NCBI RefSeq assembly: GCF_002999335.1
Contig: NW_020312051.1
Location: forward strand, 62,001-126,000
Direction: 5' to 3'
Length of the DNA stretch: 64,000 bases
Source: Cyclospora cayetanensis
Taxonomy: Eukaryota > Apicomplexa > Conoidasida > Eucoccidiorida > Eimeriidae
Each line of letters begins with the position of its first letter. The stretch's first letter is position 1. The position numbers and the translations under genes are program-made. Under the pieces are notes generated by a model. The model was not told the DNA's origin. It worked only from the letters and a program-made list of their open reading frames with translations, and made no database searches. Below, one piece after another: positions 35,314-46,458 of the stretch.

Positions 35314-36142
35314 GAAGGAGCGACGCCCCCTGCCCGTCTGCTCGGATGGAGGGCTGGCCGCTTGTCTGAAGAGCCGGCGCGAACTCAGCTGCCGCTAGGG
35401 GTGTGCGCGCGCTTCTATGCAACTGCTGTTGAACCGCCTCGGCTGTCCCCTCCGAGGGGGCTTTCTGATCTCTGGAGTCGGTAGTCTAGAAGTTAATGGA
35501 TCCTCGCGCATGCCGCCTCCCTAAATCCGCACGGCAAGCACTTGGCAGGCCCCTTGAGACGCTGCAGTGCCTCGAGAAGCGCGACGGCTGCCCACAGGCG
35601 CCACGCGGCTTACGCAGCCTCTTGAAGCCGCAGGGGGGGGAGAGCGGGGGGGCAGTGGGAAGGGCACGAGGGAGGATCAGGCTGGAGGCAAGAACAGGCA
35701 GCTGTGCGAGATGCATATTTTGTCATGCTGAGACGAGGGAAGAGAGGCGTTTGCAAAGCCGAGAGGCCCTTGCACCCCGCACGGCATGCACCTGGAGAGA
35801 CACTGGAGGGCAAGCCGAAGGGCAGCACCAACTGTAGTCGCCGCAAGCCCCTTGCTCTAGAGGGTCTGTTAAAGCCGCAAAATCAAGTACACCGCAAATA
35901 ACGAGCGTTTAAAGGTGCACGGAGTGGTGCATCCCCGTAGGCAGCAGGAGGAGGCCTGTAATACACAGGCGGCTCCGCGCATACAGCCCAGCCCCACACT
36001 CTGGAAGCCTCGAGTGCATGTGTGGTGGCTAGGAAGAAGCGTCCATGAAAGCCTCGAGACAGCAAGACTGCTTGCAATTTACGCTCTCCTGCGAGGCGAA
36101 TCCGAGGGTAGCTCGTCAACGTGCTGGCTGGCTCTTGCAGCA
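35314..36142. promoter_or_regulatory. Divergent promoter region, G/A-rich
   Basis: About 830 bp between the start of the Arg/Ser-rich protein (-) and dihydroorotase (+). It contains G-runs (about 35631-35650) and several overlapping ORFs on both strands with no recognisable content. It probably holds both promoters and 5' UTRs. Confidence 0.4.
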
Positions 36143-39100
36143 ATGGCAAGCCTCCCTTGTGGCTCCGCCTGCCCCGGCCGTCTGGTACTGCCCATGGGAG
36201 ATGACATGCACACGCACTTACGGCAAGGAAAACTGATGGAGGCTGTCACCCCTCTAATAAGGAGAGGCGGATGGTGGGCAAGCGCGGCTCAGCCTCGACG
36301 TTTCTGCAAGTTCGCTGGGCAGCGCTGTATCGATTTGCACTGCTTGAGCGTCGATGCACGGCTCGGAGGCGGGCGCAGGGAGGTAGCGCAGTCTAATTGT
36401 CGCTTTTCACTCATTTTTGTGTCTTCTCCTTTGTCTCAGCAACCGCGTCGTGGTAATGCCGAACACCATTCCACCCATAGTGACCTGCGGCCAGGCTCTG
36501 GCGTACCGAGAGAAGCTTTTGCAGCAAGTCCGTTACACACACATCTTCATGTAGGCGCAACAGGGTTTGCGTGTCTCTTTTAGAAGCTTTTCGAAGCGTT
36601 CTTGCGGCTCTGCACGCGTCGTTTCGCGCAGAAGTGGCGCTTTTGCTGGATGCTCTGCCCGCCGAGGCGAAGTTTGCCATGGCTTGTGTGCTGTAGGACT
36701 CAAAGGTGGACTATCTAATGACGCTCTACCTCTCCCCGGAGGTTGATTGCAAGGATATCCTCGAGAATGCGAAGAAGTCGCATGTTGTCGGGGTCAGTTT
36801 TTTGCCAAGTTTCCGAAAGCCGGCGCGTGCCTGTTCCGCTTGGGATGCCCTCGTGCCCTGCCTGCCACAATAAGAAGGAGTCTTGAAAGCAGCCCATTCG
36901 GTGTTTTTCAGCCAACTATGAATGCGCAGATCTACGTAGCGTGCCAGCAAATGTGGTTCTGGAATGCCTGCTTTCTGCTTCGCTGTATGGTGCGCACGTC
37001 GTGAACTGTGTGCTTCATTCAGGTCAAGTTGTATCCGCGTGGGGTTACAACGAATTCGGATAGCGGCGTGGAGGTTAGCTATTGAGCGCGCCTTTTTTGC
37101 TCGGGCATGCGTGGCGTCAATTTTTTTGCCTCTACTTTTTGCCTGCAGGGGGCGTGCTACATATGGCCTCTGTCATTTCTGCAGGATCTGTCCGGGTTCC
37201 ACCCCGTATTCAAAACCTTAGAGACGTGCGGCCTGACTCTGCACATCCACGGCGAACAAGTCGGCGCCGAGCTTCTCCGAGCAGAGGAGCTGTTTCTTCC
37301 TGCCTTTGAAGAGGTATTTGCCAGGGGGGGGGGGCGGGGGAGGAAAACAGGGGGAAAAAGGGGAGAATTCGGTGGCTTAGGCGAGTCGGCAAACCGCACG
37401 TGGCAGAGCGCCTTTTGCAGCGCCACACTCCGAGTCGTTCAAACCCTCCTTGCGAATGTCTTTTTCATGGTGTTTTTTGATTTCTGTTTTGATTTCTGTT
37501 CCGCAGATTCATTCCAAGTACCCCGACTTGAAGATCGTTTTTGAACATATTTCCACAGCCGCTGCAGTTCGCGCTGTCAGAGGCAAACGCAATGTCGCGG
37601 CCACCATCACTGCCCACCACCTCAGAGTGCGCAGACAGACGGAGAGTAGAGGGCTCTTTGTTTTTTGTGCCTCCGACAGGCAGGCAGCTTTTCGCGCATG
37701 CACCTCGCGGTCCTTAGCACCAGGTAGCGCCGCGGCGCCTCCTGTTGTCTTCCTTCTTTCTCCGCTTAATTGTAGGGCAGTCATGCGTTTTGGTGTGCAT
37801 GTTTGACAGTTGACCATTGCAGACGTCTTGGCGTCCGAGGAGGTTGAACGGCACATAAAGGAAGCTGCTTCTGGAGCTCGCTCGTTCCCCCCCACTGTCT
37901 GTTGCCCACATAACTTTTGCAAGCCCATAGCCAAGCTGCAGCAAGACCGCGATGAACTGCTACGCGTCCGTATGCGGGAGCTCCTGGGTAGTGTGTAGGA
38001 TGACGAGCGCCCTTCCCGCCGGTGCGCTTGGAAGTCCTTTGTCTTCCCATGTGTTTTGCATGCGCCTTCCCTTTCTTCGGGCTGGATGCTGCAGGTTGTT
38101 CGAGAGGGAGATCCGCAGTTTTTCCTCGGCTCGGACTCTGCCCCCCACCCCCGGTGAGCGATTGTTCGCGCGTAAACGGGGGAGCCGTGCGGGAGACGCG
38201 TCGCTACACCGCTTACCCTGCAGTTTGGATGCCTCTCGATGCATGCGCAGCCACAAGAAGGAGGCGGAGCCACCGGCTGCTGGTGTGTTTACGCAGCCGC
38301 TTCTTCTCGCGGTGAGCACGCCACTCCTCCGTATGGCAGTCCCACCTGTGTAGAAGCGGCGCCGCTGAAGGGGTCCGAGTCAAGATTTAGCGTGCGGAGC
38401 TGCAGCCTGCTGCCCTTTCTGCGCGCAGTATCTCGCCGATACTTTGTCGCGTGCAGGGTGTCTGAAGAACCTGCGGGCTTTTGCCTGCGAAAACGCGGCG
38501 GCCTTCTTCGGCTTGCCCAGGAAAGGTGAGTGCTTCGTGCAATCGTTCCGCCGCGTCGCTTGAGGAGACTCGCGATCCTGGGGGAGTGCGGAACCGTCAA
38601 CGCATGGGCAGACTTACAGAGCCCTCCGTTTCTCGTTGGGGGGCGCAGCTCCTTCCCTGCGTGCGGGATTGAAGTTTTCTTCGCTCGAAGGATACAGGCG
38701 ACGCACGACAGCGGATGCTCCGTGTGTTTCGAGCTCCGCCGTGCAGCATGCACGCATGCAGCAGTACGGACAGTGGTGTGTGACGCCCCTCCAAGAAATG
38801 GTGTGCGGCTCAGGGCTGGTGGAGGGCGAAGACTGCGTGGTACTGGACCCGACGCCATGCCGTGTAAGCAGCTGCACACGGCCTTTTATCTGAGCTTCAC
38901 TGCTTTGAAACTTGCGGAGGCAGCACAGAGTGCCGCTGCTGCACGGCGACCTTGCAGGTCTTAAAACAAGGCGTGCAGCTTCCTGCCCTGCTGCTGAGGG
39001 CGAGAACGCATGTAGGCGCTTCCTAGAGGCTTGCGACGGGGTCCAAAGTGACGCGAATAAGCAGTCCATGCTGTGCGTTTGTTGTGGTCTGCAGGTCCCT

Positions 39101-39217
39101 AGCGTCTTTGGCGAAGAAGAAGGCCTGGCAGAGGAATTAGTGCCTTTTTTAGCCGGCGAAGAGCTCGCCTTCTCTGCTAGGATAGTGCCCTTCACAGAGA
39201 GTCTGCTAGAGAAATAA
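36143..39217 (+). CDS. Dihydroorotase, class II (pyrimidine synthesis)
   Basis: Zinc amidohydrolase that closes carbamoyl-aspartate to dihydroorotate, the third step of de novo pyrimidine synthesis. Start ATG at 36143 (MASLPCGSACPGRLVLP). Metal and substrate motif DDMHTHLRQG is at about 36200-36230. Exon 1 joins exon 2 across a split TGC codon to give LIRRGGCNRVVVMPNTIPP (exon 2 from 36441). Next come YLMTLYLSPEVD (about 36710), GVKLYPRGVTTNSDSGVE with the Lys expected to be carboxylated (from 37021), TLHIHGEQ (about 37236), LKIVFEHIST (about 37528), ATITAHHL (about 37603), CPHNFCKPIAKLQQDR (about 37903), DPQFFLGSDSAPHP with the catalytic Asp (about 38113), KKEAEPPAAGVFTQPLLLA (about 38256), and NLRAFACENAAAFFGLP (about 38470). 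The last exon ends with stop TAA at 39215-39217. All metal ligands are visible. It is a stand-alone enzyme, not a CAD fusion. Confidence 0.93.
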
Positions 39218-39293
39218 CTGCTGTAGTCAGTCAGCTTTTTTGAGGAGCCGCCGTCCACACACCGCTCCATCGAACGGGTATGTCCATAGGTCA

Positions 39294-39332
39294 CCAGTAA
39301 CTGGCCAGCCAAAGGAGCTGGCCAGTTACTGG
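39294..39332. repeat. Perfect 15-bp inverted repeat (hairpin) after dihydroorotase
   Basis: Left arm CCAGTAACTGGCCAG at 39294-39308, loop CCAAAGGAG at 39309-39317, right arm CTGGCCAGTTACTGG at 39318-39332. The arms are fully complementary. It starts 77 bp after the dihydroorotase stop, so it would lie in that gene's 3' UTR if transcribed that far. Confidence 0.9.
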
Positions 39333-40044
39333 GAAACGAGCTACAGTTGGGCTGGTAGGGCCTTCACCCGACCTTAACATTTGTGCGAGAAGGCGTAGCA
39401 GTTGTCACTTTGCAGCAGAAAAGGGCGCTGGACTGGCCCCTAGCTTGGGTACCTATTGTGTGAGTGTCTGAACTACCCAGTTAGCAGTTCATCCGAGGCA
39501 GCTCTTTTCACTTGTTTTGCCGCAAGCCTTTCGGACGGCAAATATGCATTCGACCAGAGGGGGTTTCCTGCACGAAAAGTCCTATTTTTGGCGCTTTCTC
39601 GCTAAAGGGACCCTTCTCGATACCGCTCCCTTCACGGCGTGCATTAGCCAATTGAAGAGGGGCCTCAAAATTTTTTTGGTTTTTGCAGCATGAGAAGCAG
39701 CGCTGGTAGACTTTCACAGTTTCCGTCATCCTATGCCGTGACGCGTATTACTAGGGGCATGAATTCGCAAGCCTAACGGGTACTCCCATGCCCAGCTCAT
39801 TCGAGCTTTCGCGGGGGTGCCTCTTCCAGGCAGGCGATCATCGCAGCTGCCTTGTCTTAGAGCTTTTCTTCATTCACTAATTGAATATTAGGCAAATAAT
39901 GGGGTCTGTACACAGTCCGTCGATCGATGGTTTCTCGTTTTTCTACACATGGGGAGTCTTTGCCTGTTGAAGCCCCGATATGGTTGGAGGGGCCCGGAGT
40001 GTAGCCGAGCCGGAGAAGGAAACCTTGAGAGAGTACTCTTTTAA
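39333..40044. other. Stretch without a supported gene
   Basis: Only short ORFs are seen, such as a minus-strand one at 39508-39729 of plain composition. It probably holds the dihydroorotase 3' flank and the promoter of whatever lies at 40 kb. Confidence 0.4.
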
Positions 40045-40548
40045 ATGCTTTTTCGTCTTGTTTTTTGCCATCGGAAGTGTGTTATGAGGACGTCTGCCGC
40101 ATTCATCGGCCCCGTAAACAGCGTCCGTAGCTCTCCGTGTTTAGGTTGGTCGCAGGCTTCAGCTGCCACGCCTGCTTCTTCTTTCTGCCCCTTCACGCCT
40201 GCCACTCCTGAGCACTTGACGCGCAAAAATTCTCTTCGAGCTTGGCATTCGCAGAGGCCTGCTCCCCTTGTTTCAGGTTACGCTGGGGGGGTTCCGTCTG
40301 CCGTTCCACTCGCCTACCTTGACAAGCTGCAAACTGCATGGCGCGGTGACGGTACGAACGTTTTATTCCACGAGCCCCTGTTGTCAAGGATAACCACTCT
40401 GTGCGCAGAGGGGAAGGCAGAAGGCATCGGCGAAGAGCGCTCAGAAGGCTTTCTATGGAATTTTCGCCATTCACGGTGCGGGAAAGCCAAGTCAAGTCGA
40501 GAGCGTATACCGATCAAACGCGCACGCGGTGCCGCCCGCGCACTTTGA
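40045..40548 (+). CDS. Small uncharacterised ORF (167 aa)
   Basis: Single open frame starting MLFRLVFCHRKCVMRTS, a basic, moderately hydrophobic start that could be a targeting peptide. A Pro/Ser/Ala-rich part follows, then a more structured stretch (PLAYLDKLQTAWRGDGTNVL) and a strongly basic end (IPIKRARGAARAL). I recognise no family. It may be a complete small gene, the first exon of a longer one, or chance; an overlapping minus ORF (40193-40495) is of similar quality. Confidence 0.35.
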   Translation: MLFRLVFCHRKCVMRTSAAFIGPVNSVRSSPCLGWSQASAATPASSFCPFTPATPEHLTRKNSLRAWHSQRPAPLVSGYAGGVPSAVPLAYLDKLQTAWRGDGTNVLFHEPLLSRITTLCAEGKAEGIGEERSEGFLWNFRHSRCGKAKSSRERIPIKRARGAARAL

Positions 40549-40949
40549 ATTCAGTAGAAGTCCTTTTATGTGATTGCCTGTAGCAGCATAAAGGGCAATT
40601 AGGGCGGCACGCGTCGAAATCTGCTTGCCGGCTTTTCGGGTAAAAATCCCAAGGACCAAGGGCTGAGTGCCTGCTGGCTTGTGATATCTAGCGGAGGGTG
40701 CATGGCGCAGAGAGCTGCAGCGGCGTCAAGAGCAGCAGCTGCGTAACGGGCACATCATCCGCATTGTGTGGAAGAACTAGAGCGAGCAAAAGACGAAGAG
40801 CAGCAACATGTGCAGCAGCTGGCTGGCGCTGGCGCCTCCGTCCGTCATCTGCCAGCGAGACAGAGTCTTGAGCGCCTCTTAGATGGCCTTGCGTGTATGT
40901 CTGGTGCACGTCTCGGAATCTGCTTTACAGGAAGGCGACGCTCACGGCA

Positions 40950-42934
40950 ATGGAGTATGAGGTAGACACTCAGGACGGGACTGAAGTGGAGGAGCAGTTG
41001 CAGCGCTTTCAGCAGGCAGTGCATGATCTGCGTGATGCGTTACAGCAGCTAACGGCGAGTCCGCCGAGAAGCGCTTACGACAGACAGCAGGCGACTACGC
41101 GTATCCACCGACTCCAGCAAGAGGTACCTTTGAACGCAAGCTGCGAGAGAAGCAGTCAGCAAAGGCTCGATTGCCGGTTGTGTTGTTGTTAGGGAGAGAA
41201 TGGTGATGGTGCGTGGGTGGGTAGGCGGCCTCTTCAGCGTGTGGAGGTCATTGCAAGCACGGTATTCTGTGTTTCTACAGTGCACTTCCTCGTCGTGTAG
41301 GCGCGTCGTATATATATATGTGTGCATATATACGTGTATATATGTGTATATATATGCGTGTGTTTATGTATATATATATATATATTTGTACATATGTTTA
41401 TATGTGTAAATATATATATATATGTATATATATGTGTGTGTATATATATATGTATATATATGTGTATATATATACATGTGTATGTGTGTGTATCTATATG
41501 TGTATATGTATATATATTTATATATGTATATATATATGTGTATGTATATGTGTATATATATTTATATGTATGTATATATATATGTGTATGTACATATATG
41601 TGTATATGTGTGTATGTATATATATATGTACTTGTGTGTATATGTATGTATATGTATGTGTCTATGTATATATATTCATATATGTGTATATATATGTATA
41701 TATATATATATATGTGTGTATACATATATATATATGTGTATATATATATATGTGTGTATACATATATATATATATGTATATATATATATATGTGTATATA
41801 TATACATATGTGTGTGTATGTACATATATGTGTATATGTGTGTATATATACGTGTATGTATATATGTATATATATGTGTGTGTCCGATGTTACCCCCAAC
41901 CTCAGGCCAGCGTGTGCAGTCGCTCTGTGGCGCTAGAACTGCGCTGCTCGTCTTCCCTGCTTACTCCCGAGTCGATCTCTCGGTTGGTGCGGCGTCAGCG
42001 GTCTCTCCAGGAGCAGTTTGCGTCTATCAGCGAGGAATGCGAAACGCAGTTGCTGGCTGTCAGCAAGGAGCAGCTGCTGGAGCGCGTGAGTCGCGGCCAA
42101 GAGCCGCCGCAGGAGACGCCAGATCTTTCAGCGCAGCAACAGAGGCAGCAGCTCGTCATGCTCGGCGATGAAGTGCAGGATCAAACGCAAGTGCGCAGTT
42201 GAGCATGCCCATAGAGGGGCACTTGTGTCGCCTTGCGTCCCTTCCCTCTGCTGGGGGGGGGGGTGTGCTGGCACTGGGAAGCATTTTTAATGGGAAATTC
42301 TCGAAAAGGGGAGGGCAAGGATACTTTTTGCTAAGGGAGGCGCGTTGGCGCTCACCGGGGGAGCCTGCGCAGAAGGCGTGTTGCCCTTCGTGAGGGTGGA
42401 TGGAGACGGTTGGGCTTATAGAGGGAGTGGCTGTGGAAAGTGCTGCTAGAGGCCAAGTGTCACTTCATATGTAATATATGTGTATATTAATATATGGATG
42501 GGTTCAGGGGGTAATTCGAAGGAGGCGGCTCCTTTTCTCGCGTCTCGATGCATGTCCTACCGTATTGGGGTAGAAGCCTGCCCGTCGGCGGATGGAGCCG
42601 TTCGTGCACCGCGTGCGAGCGCCGTGTGGTCTGTGTGTGTGTGTGTCTGTGCCGTCATCACAATCAGATAAGTCTTGCCCGCACGCAGCAGTTGGTCGCA
42701 GAGACTGAGGACATGGGAGGCGCTATTTTGCACAAGATGCAACAGCAGAACGAGCAGCTAGAAGGGGTAAAAGACCGTCTAGACGATGTGCAGTTCAACT
42801 TGGCACAAGCCAAAAAGACGGCGCAGACAATCGCGAAAAACGCAGCCAGCGACAGATGCATGCAGTGCCTCTGTTGCTGCGTGACGCTCCTCCTCATCGC
42901 CTCAGTCGTCCTCATCGCGCTCCCTGGCAAGTGA
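40950..42934 (+). CDS. Qb-SNARE of the NPSN (novel plant SNARE) type
   Basis: Tail-anchored membrane fusion protein. Three coding blocks are seen. The first (from the ATG at 40950, possibly with an upstream exon from about 40768) codes an N-terminal helical domain ([20 protein letters not shown]). After an intron of about 770 bp the second (about 41900-42195) codes more helix ([19 protein letters not shown]). The third (from about 42665) codes the SNARE motif with [20 protein letters not shown] and, around the central layer, [20 protein letters not shown]. The third Gln of QQQ aligns with the zero-layer Gln of NPSN proteins. It ends with [14 protein letters not shown] and a short hydrophobic anchor closed by ALPGK; stop at 42932-42934. 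The SDRC before the anchor matches the TDKC of plant NPSN11. Vti1 or membrin types are less likely. The Cys cluster next to the anchor could be acylated. Confidence 0.8.
41309..41883. repeat. Long TATG/TGTA-type microsatellite in the SNARE intron
   Basis: About 575 bp built almost wholly of TA, TG and CA dinucleotides, mainly ATATATGTG and TGTATATA units with a few variants. It fills most of the intron between the first two SNARE coding blocks. Low complexity leaves all reading frames open, which produces spurious Tyr/Ile/Cys-rich ORFs on the plus strand and Tyr/Ile/Thr/His-rich ones on the minus strand. Confidence 0.95.
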
Positions 42935-44429
42935 CGTGCCGTGAGCTACACACGTGAACCCGGCAGCCCCTAGCCAGGTGTCGGTAGGAGGATGAGGGGG
43001 AGAGGAACCTGAGCGAATTGCGTCTTCGGCTTGGGCTACTCGAAAGCATGAGTCAAGGCGGAGCAGACGGCATGTAGGCTCGCTATAGCGATGAACGCGC
43101 CGTTCGCTCGACCGTTGCAGCAGCGCTAGGGTTGTAGTAAAAACCTCGCCAGCGGTGCCCTCCTGCCGCTCACGCCACAACTGAGAGGTCGAACAAGAGG
43201 CGAAAGGTGCTAAGCGGCACAAAAGCAGCTGCGGACCACAGGGAATGTGGCAAGCAGGCACTCTACACGACAGCGCAGGCTGTACGCTGCAGCGCCAGGC
43301 GGTGTGGCAACTGAGCGGCGCAGAGCGCCGCGCACACTGGCAGCGAAGGATCAAGGCAAAAACAGTCGAGCACCTAGAGAAATACGCACTCACGTAAAGC
43401 CCGAACAGCTTCGTAGCTAGCTAGCTTGCTTGCTGGGTAGCCAGGCAGGCAGGCATCTGGAAAGCTGGCTATACACCGGGACGGCCAAAAGATGCCGAAG
43501 GCGGCTGCGCCCGAACAGGTGCGCCTTTACAGTGCCTCAAAGCAGCTGGCTGCACTGTCAGCAACGTAAAGCATAAGGAGTGAGAAACTGAAGGTGGCAA
43601 GCACCTAAGCAAGTGGGCGGCTGCTCGATGGCCCACAGGCAACGCAAATAGGCGTCCACGCAACGCAGTAGTTACCTACGCAATGCACTGTTTTACCGTA
43701 GGCTCATCCGCGCTAACTGAGAAACAGCAGACACGAGGCACTTGCTGCTTGCAGCCGCCGAGGGGCTCAAGTCGTCCGAGGTTGCGCCGCGGATAGCCAG
43801 CAGACGTAATGGAGCACCCTCTGCGGCTGCTTTCTTTGTGATCGAGTCTTAGCGTGCTTCGTGAGCGCGTGTAGTGGCTGACGGCTACACGAGTGTGGGC
43901 CTCAACGACTCTTTTTGGAGGGCAAATCCGTGGCAGCCCGTCCATTTTAATTCAAAAGTACATACGAACCTATTACGGAACCAATCAGAAATCAGGGGGG
44001 ACGGTGGGGGAGGGAGAGGGGGAGAAACCGTGGAGCGAGGAAGCGCAGTGAAGTGCAGAGGAACTGAAGCGGTTTGCTCCAGGAGAAACGTCGAGTAGGC
44101 TGAGTTCGAACCCTCTAGAAAGTTCAAAAAAAGAGCTTAGAGTAGGAAAGACGGCGAATTCCTTCCTCTCTCTCGCTATATATACACATATATGTGTATA
44201 TACATATATGTGTATATACAGCCAAACGCCCTCTGTTCAGACGCCCGGTTCCCTCCCACACACAGTCCATGGGAGGCAGACCAACGGCACACGAACAGGA
44301 GGCAGGCTGCATGCATCCTTCGCTGCGTGTGAGAAGGGGGAGAGGGGAATGAGGGGGGAGAAAGCATGCTCGCCAGCTCCGCCGCCCTATAAAGCCCAGG
44401 CAGGCAGGCACAAGGGAGTTACGGAGGGC
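42935..44429. other. Stretch without a supported gene
   Basis: About 1.5 kb between the SNARE and the end of bL28m. It contains short GC-rich ORFs (for example minus 42902-43393) without recognisable content, a run of GCTA/GCAG-like units at about 43418-43456, and a TA/TG palindromic patch at 44178-44220. Confidence 0.4.
44178..44220. repeat. TA/TG-rich palindromic patch
   Basis: Alternating TATA, CACATATATGTG and GTATATACATATATGTGTATATAC units, close to self-complementary. It resembles a short copy of the repeat in the SNARE intron. It lies downstream of the bL28m stop. Confidence 0.7.
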
Positions 44430-44446
44430 TCAAATCTCTGCGTGGG

Positions 44447-45319
44447 TTAGTAAGCTCGGATCTCTCGCCATTTGTGTGTCTTGGATCTCTTGCGGAGGGA
44501 AGAGCCGCTTTGGCCTCCTCCTCCCCTGTTGTTGCCGGTTCGATATCCGTCCTCTGCTTCGTGCGAGGCGTGTGATCGCACCTGATTGACAGCCATTCCA
44601 ATGCGCCGCTTGAAGGCCGTTGCATGCGCAGAGTCTGTAGCCCACCCCAAGTGTAGCGGCTGTGGCTCCGCTGCTGCCTCCGGAAATTGCTGCCTGATCG
44701 GGTGCATGCTCTGCAGGGGTGGTAGGAAGTAGGGAGAATGCAACCGCTGCTCCTGCCGCAGCCTCGCCTCGTGCACTTCTTTTCCCCTCAGGTGTCGATA
44801 CAGTGCGAGGCAGGGGTCCTCGCGTGCCGCTGCGCTGGCGAACGCCTTCCACGGCATCGCCCAGCGCCTGACGTCGGGTGAGAGCTCGTAGAAACGCATG
44901 ACAGCTTTCATCTTCTCCCCAAAGACGCTGCGCAGCTCTTCTGGAGGAGTGCGACACACATACGCGTCAATACCACCGGCATCGTCGATCGCGTGGAGCG
45001 CAGACGTCGTGACCTTCACGTTCTTGAGCGTGGTGTTCAGCGCCTCCGACACAAAATCCTTCTTCAGTACATTCGGCTTCAACTTGCGGCGGTGTTTACG
45101 GAGGGAGAAGGAGATCTTTGTGTGATAATTGTAGTCTTCGTCGTGGTACAACCCGCACTGCGAGGCGGCAGAGGGCGGCCTGCCGTATGCCTTCACCGGA
45201 ATGGGGGCGAGGATTTGCTTCTTCTTGAAGCCCTTCTGAGCTGTCCGACCCAAACAGCGCAGATATTTGCCGAAAAGGGAGGCGTTCCGCTGCATCGTCT
45301 TCCAATGCGCGGCAGCCAC
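44447..45319 (-). CDS. Mitochondrial large-subunit ribosomal protein bL28m
   Basis: Ribosomal protein of the bacterial L28 family with the long extensions usual for mitochondrial copies. Single open frame of 290 residues from the Met at 45319. The start MAAAHWKTMQRNASLFGKYL is basic and amphipathic, as for a mitochondrial presequence. The L28 core follows: DEDYNYHTKISFSLRKHRRK (about 45065-45125), LKPNVLKKDF, then LKNVKVTTSALHAIDDAGG (about 44975-45030) and IDAYVCRTPPEEL. From about residue 140 the protein has a helical extension and a Gln/Pro-rich then basic tail that I do not recognise (stop at 44447-44449). A plastid or cytosolic role is unlikely given these extensions, but targeting is inferred only. 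Confidence 0.8.
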   Translation of the reverse strand: MAAAHWKTMQRNASLFGKYLRCLGRTAQKGFKKKQILAPIPVKAYGRPPSAASQCGLYHDEDYNYHTKISFSLRKHRRKLKPNVLKKDFVSEALNTTLKNVKVTTSALHAIDDAGGIDAYVCRTPPEELRSVFGEKMKAVMRFYELSPDVRRWAMPWKAFASAAAREDPCLALYRHLRGKEVHEARLRQEQRLHSPYFLPPLQSMHPIRQQFPEAAAEPQPLHLGWATDSAHATAFKRRIGMAVNQVRSHASHEAEDGYRTGNNRGGGGQSGSSLRKRSKTHKWREIRAY

Positions 45320-45619
45320 GGGATGCGCTCACCGCTTACCGCCAAAAAGACAGCCAGGAAAGGCCTGCATCAGAGGCGGATTCCTCACGCCACCGTCACA
45401 ACAGCTGCCGAGCGGTGTACAGACAACAAAGGCTACCGCCTGCCCATCATCATGATTGTCGCGAACAGAGCACTGGAGCGGCCAGTTGAGATGCAAAGCT
45501 TCTCCGCCTCCTCCTCCACGCATAGGATCTGCGGTCGGCCGAAACACGGGGTGGAGGGAGAGGGAAGGCGCAGCAGGCGAAACGGCAATGCTCAATTCAA
45601 GTGCCTCGAGGAGCTTTGA

Positions 45620-46458
45620 GAGCCGCGGAAGATGAAGCCTTTTTGTCTGGCGCAAGTCCCCAGGTAAATCCGCATCTCAAGAATGGAGCAACTAGAGTCA
45701 AAGAAGAAGGAGAGCACGCGCAATCGTGAATTCAAGAGGCCTGTATGGAGTTCGCCTCCAGGAATGCATGTGGCGGCGCAGGGGCATGCCAGCCCCAACA
45801 TTGGGAAAGGAAATTCATGTTTGCTGGAAAATAAAAAACTGATCATCAGGCTTTTTTCTGCTCCATCCGGCCTTCCAGCAGACCCCTTTGCGCTGCTACT
45901 CGCAACAGAAACCCTCATGCACGTACTCCCACGCAGTGGCGCCCATGTGCAGCTTTGGTGGGGTGTAGTAACATAGCGAGGGCCCTGATCTGCGGTTAGC
46001 GCGATTTTCTTATTTTGGCAGGTGTGCGTGTTTGAAAGCTCCGTCTGCGGTTACTGGCCTCCTTCTGCTTCCCTGCGGTGTATCTCTGCACGGGTAAGTA
46101 CCCGCATGCCCGACTAGTCCTTGTCTTGGTGGTTCTTCATCGTGTGGCTCATTATTTTTCTACCAAAGTGCTGCCCTCTGATTCTCCCGTCTTACTTTGC
46201 CCCCCCAAGGCTCTCGTGGACGCCGCCTCTTGGCCCCTTCCAGATCGCCTCGCCCCTCATCACGCTCACCCCATCATTAACGGTTCCTCTTCCGCCACAG
46301 CGCTCGACACCTCCGTCCCTTGCTTTCCTTGGACCCCGCTTCACGTCACGTCCTCCTCTTGCACTTCACATCCTTCTCTTGCACTTCACATCCTTCTCTT
46401 GCACGTCGCACCCTCCCCTCCAGTCGTTTCCTCAGGAGGCTCTGCAGTCGCTCAGGAA
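45620..46458. other. 5' flank of the TMEM147-like gene; no supported gene
   Basis: Holds an uncharacterised plus ORF of 97 residues (45683-45976) and an overlapping minus ORF of 108 residues (45592-45918), neither recognisable. The right part is C/T-rich, as expected for a 5' UTR or introns, and contains the 20-bp tandem repeat described separately. Confidence 0.35.
46351..46410. repeat. Three tandem copies of a 20-bp unit
   Basis: Units at 46351-46370, 46371-46390 and 46391-46410 follow the pattern TCCTTCTCTTGCACTTCACA. The middle copy matches it; the first and last carry one and two changes. It lies about 50 bp before the presumed start of the TMEM147-like gene. Confidence 0.85.

Noticed and set aside
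41309..41883. Possible CRISPR array or satellite
   Set aside because: The repeat has no regular unit-spacer structure and is dinucleotide-based; the genome is eukaryotic.
41234..42202. Overlapping ORFs of 200-294 residues rich in Tyr, Ile, Cys, Thr and Val on both strands
   Set aside because: They are open only because the TA/TG repeat contains no stop codons. Only the last part of the plus-strand frame, after 41890, belongs to the SNARE gene.
42902..43393. Minus-strand ORF of 163 residues after the SNARE gene
   Set aside because: Cys/Arg/Ser-rich with no recognisable pattern; overlaps the SNARE 3' end and has no partner exons.
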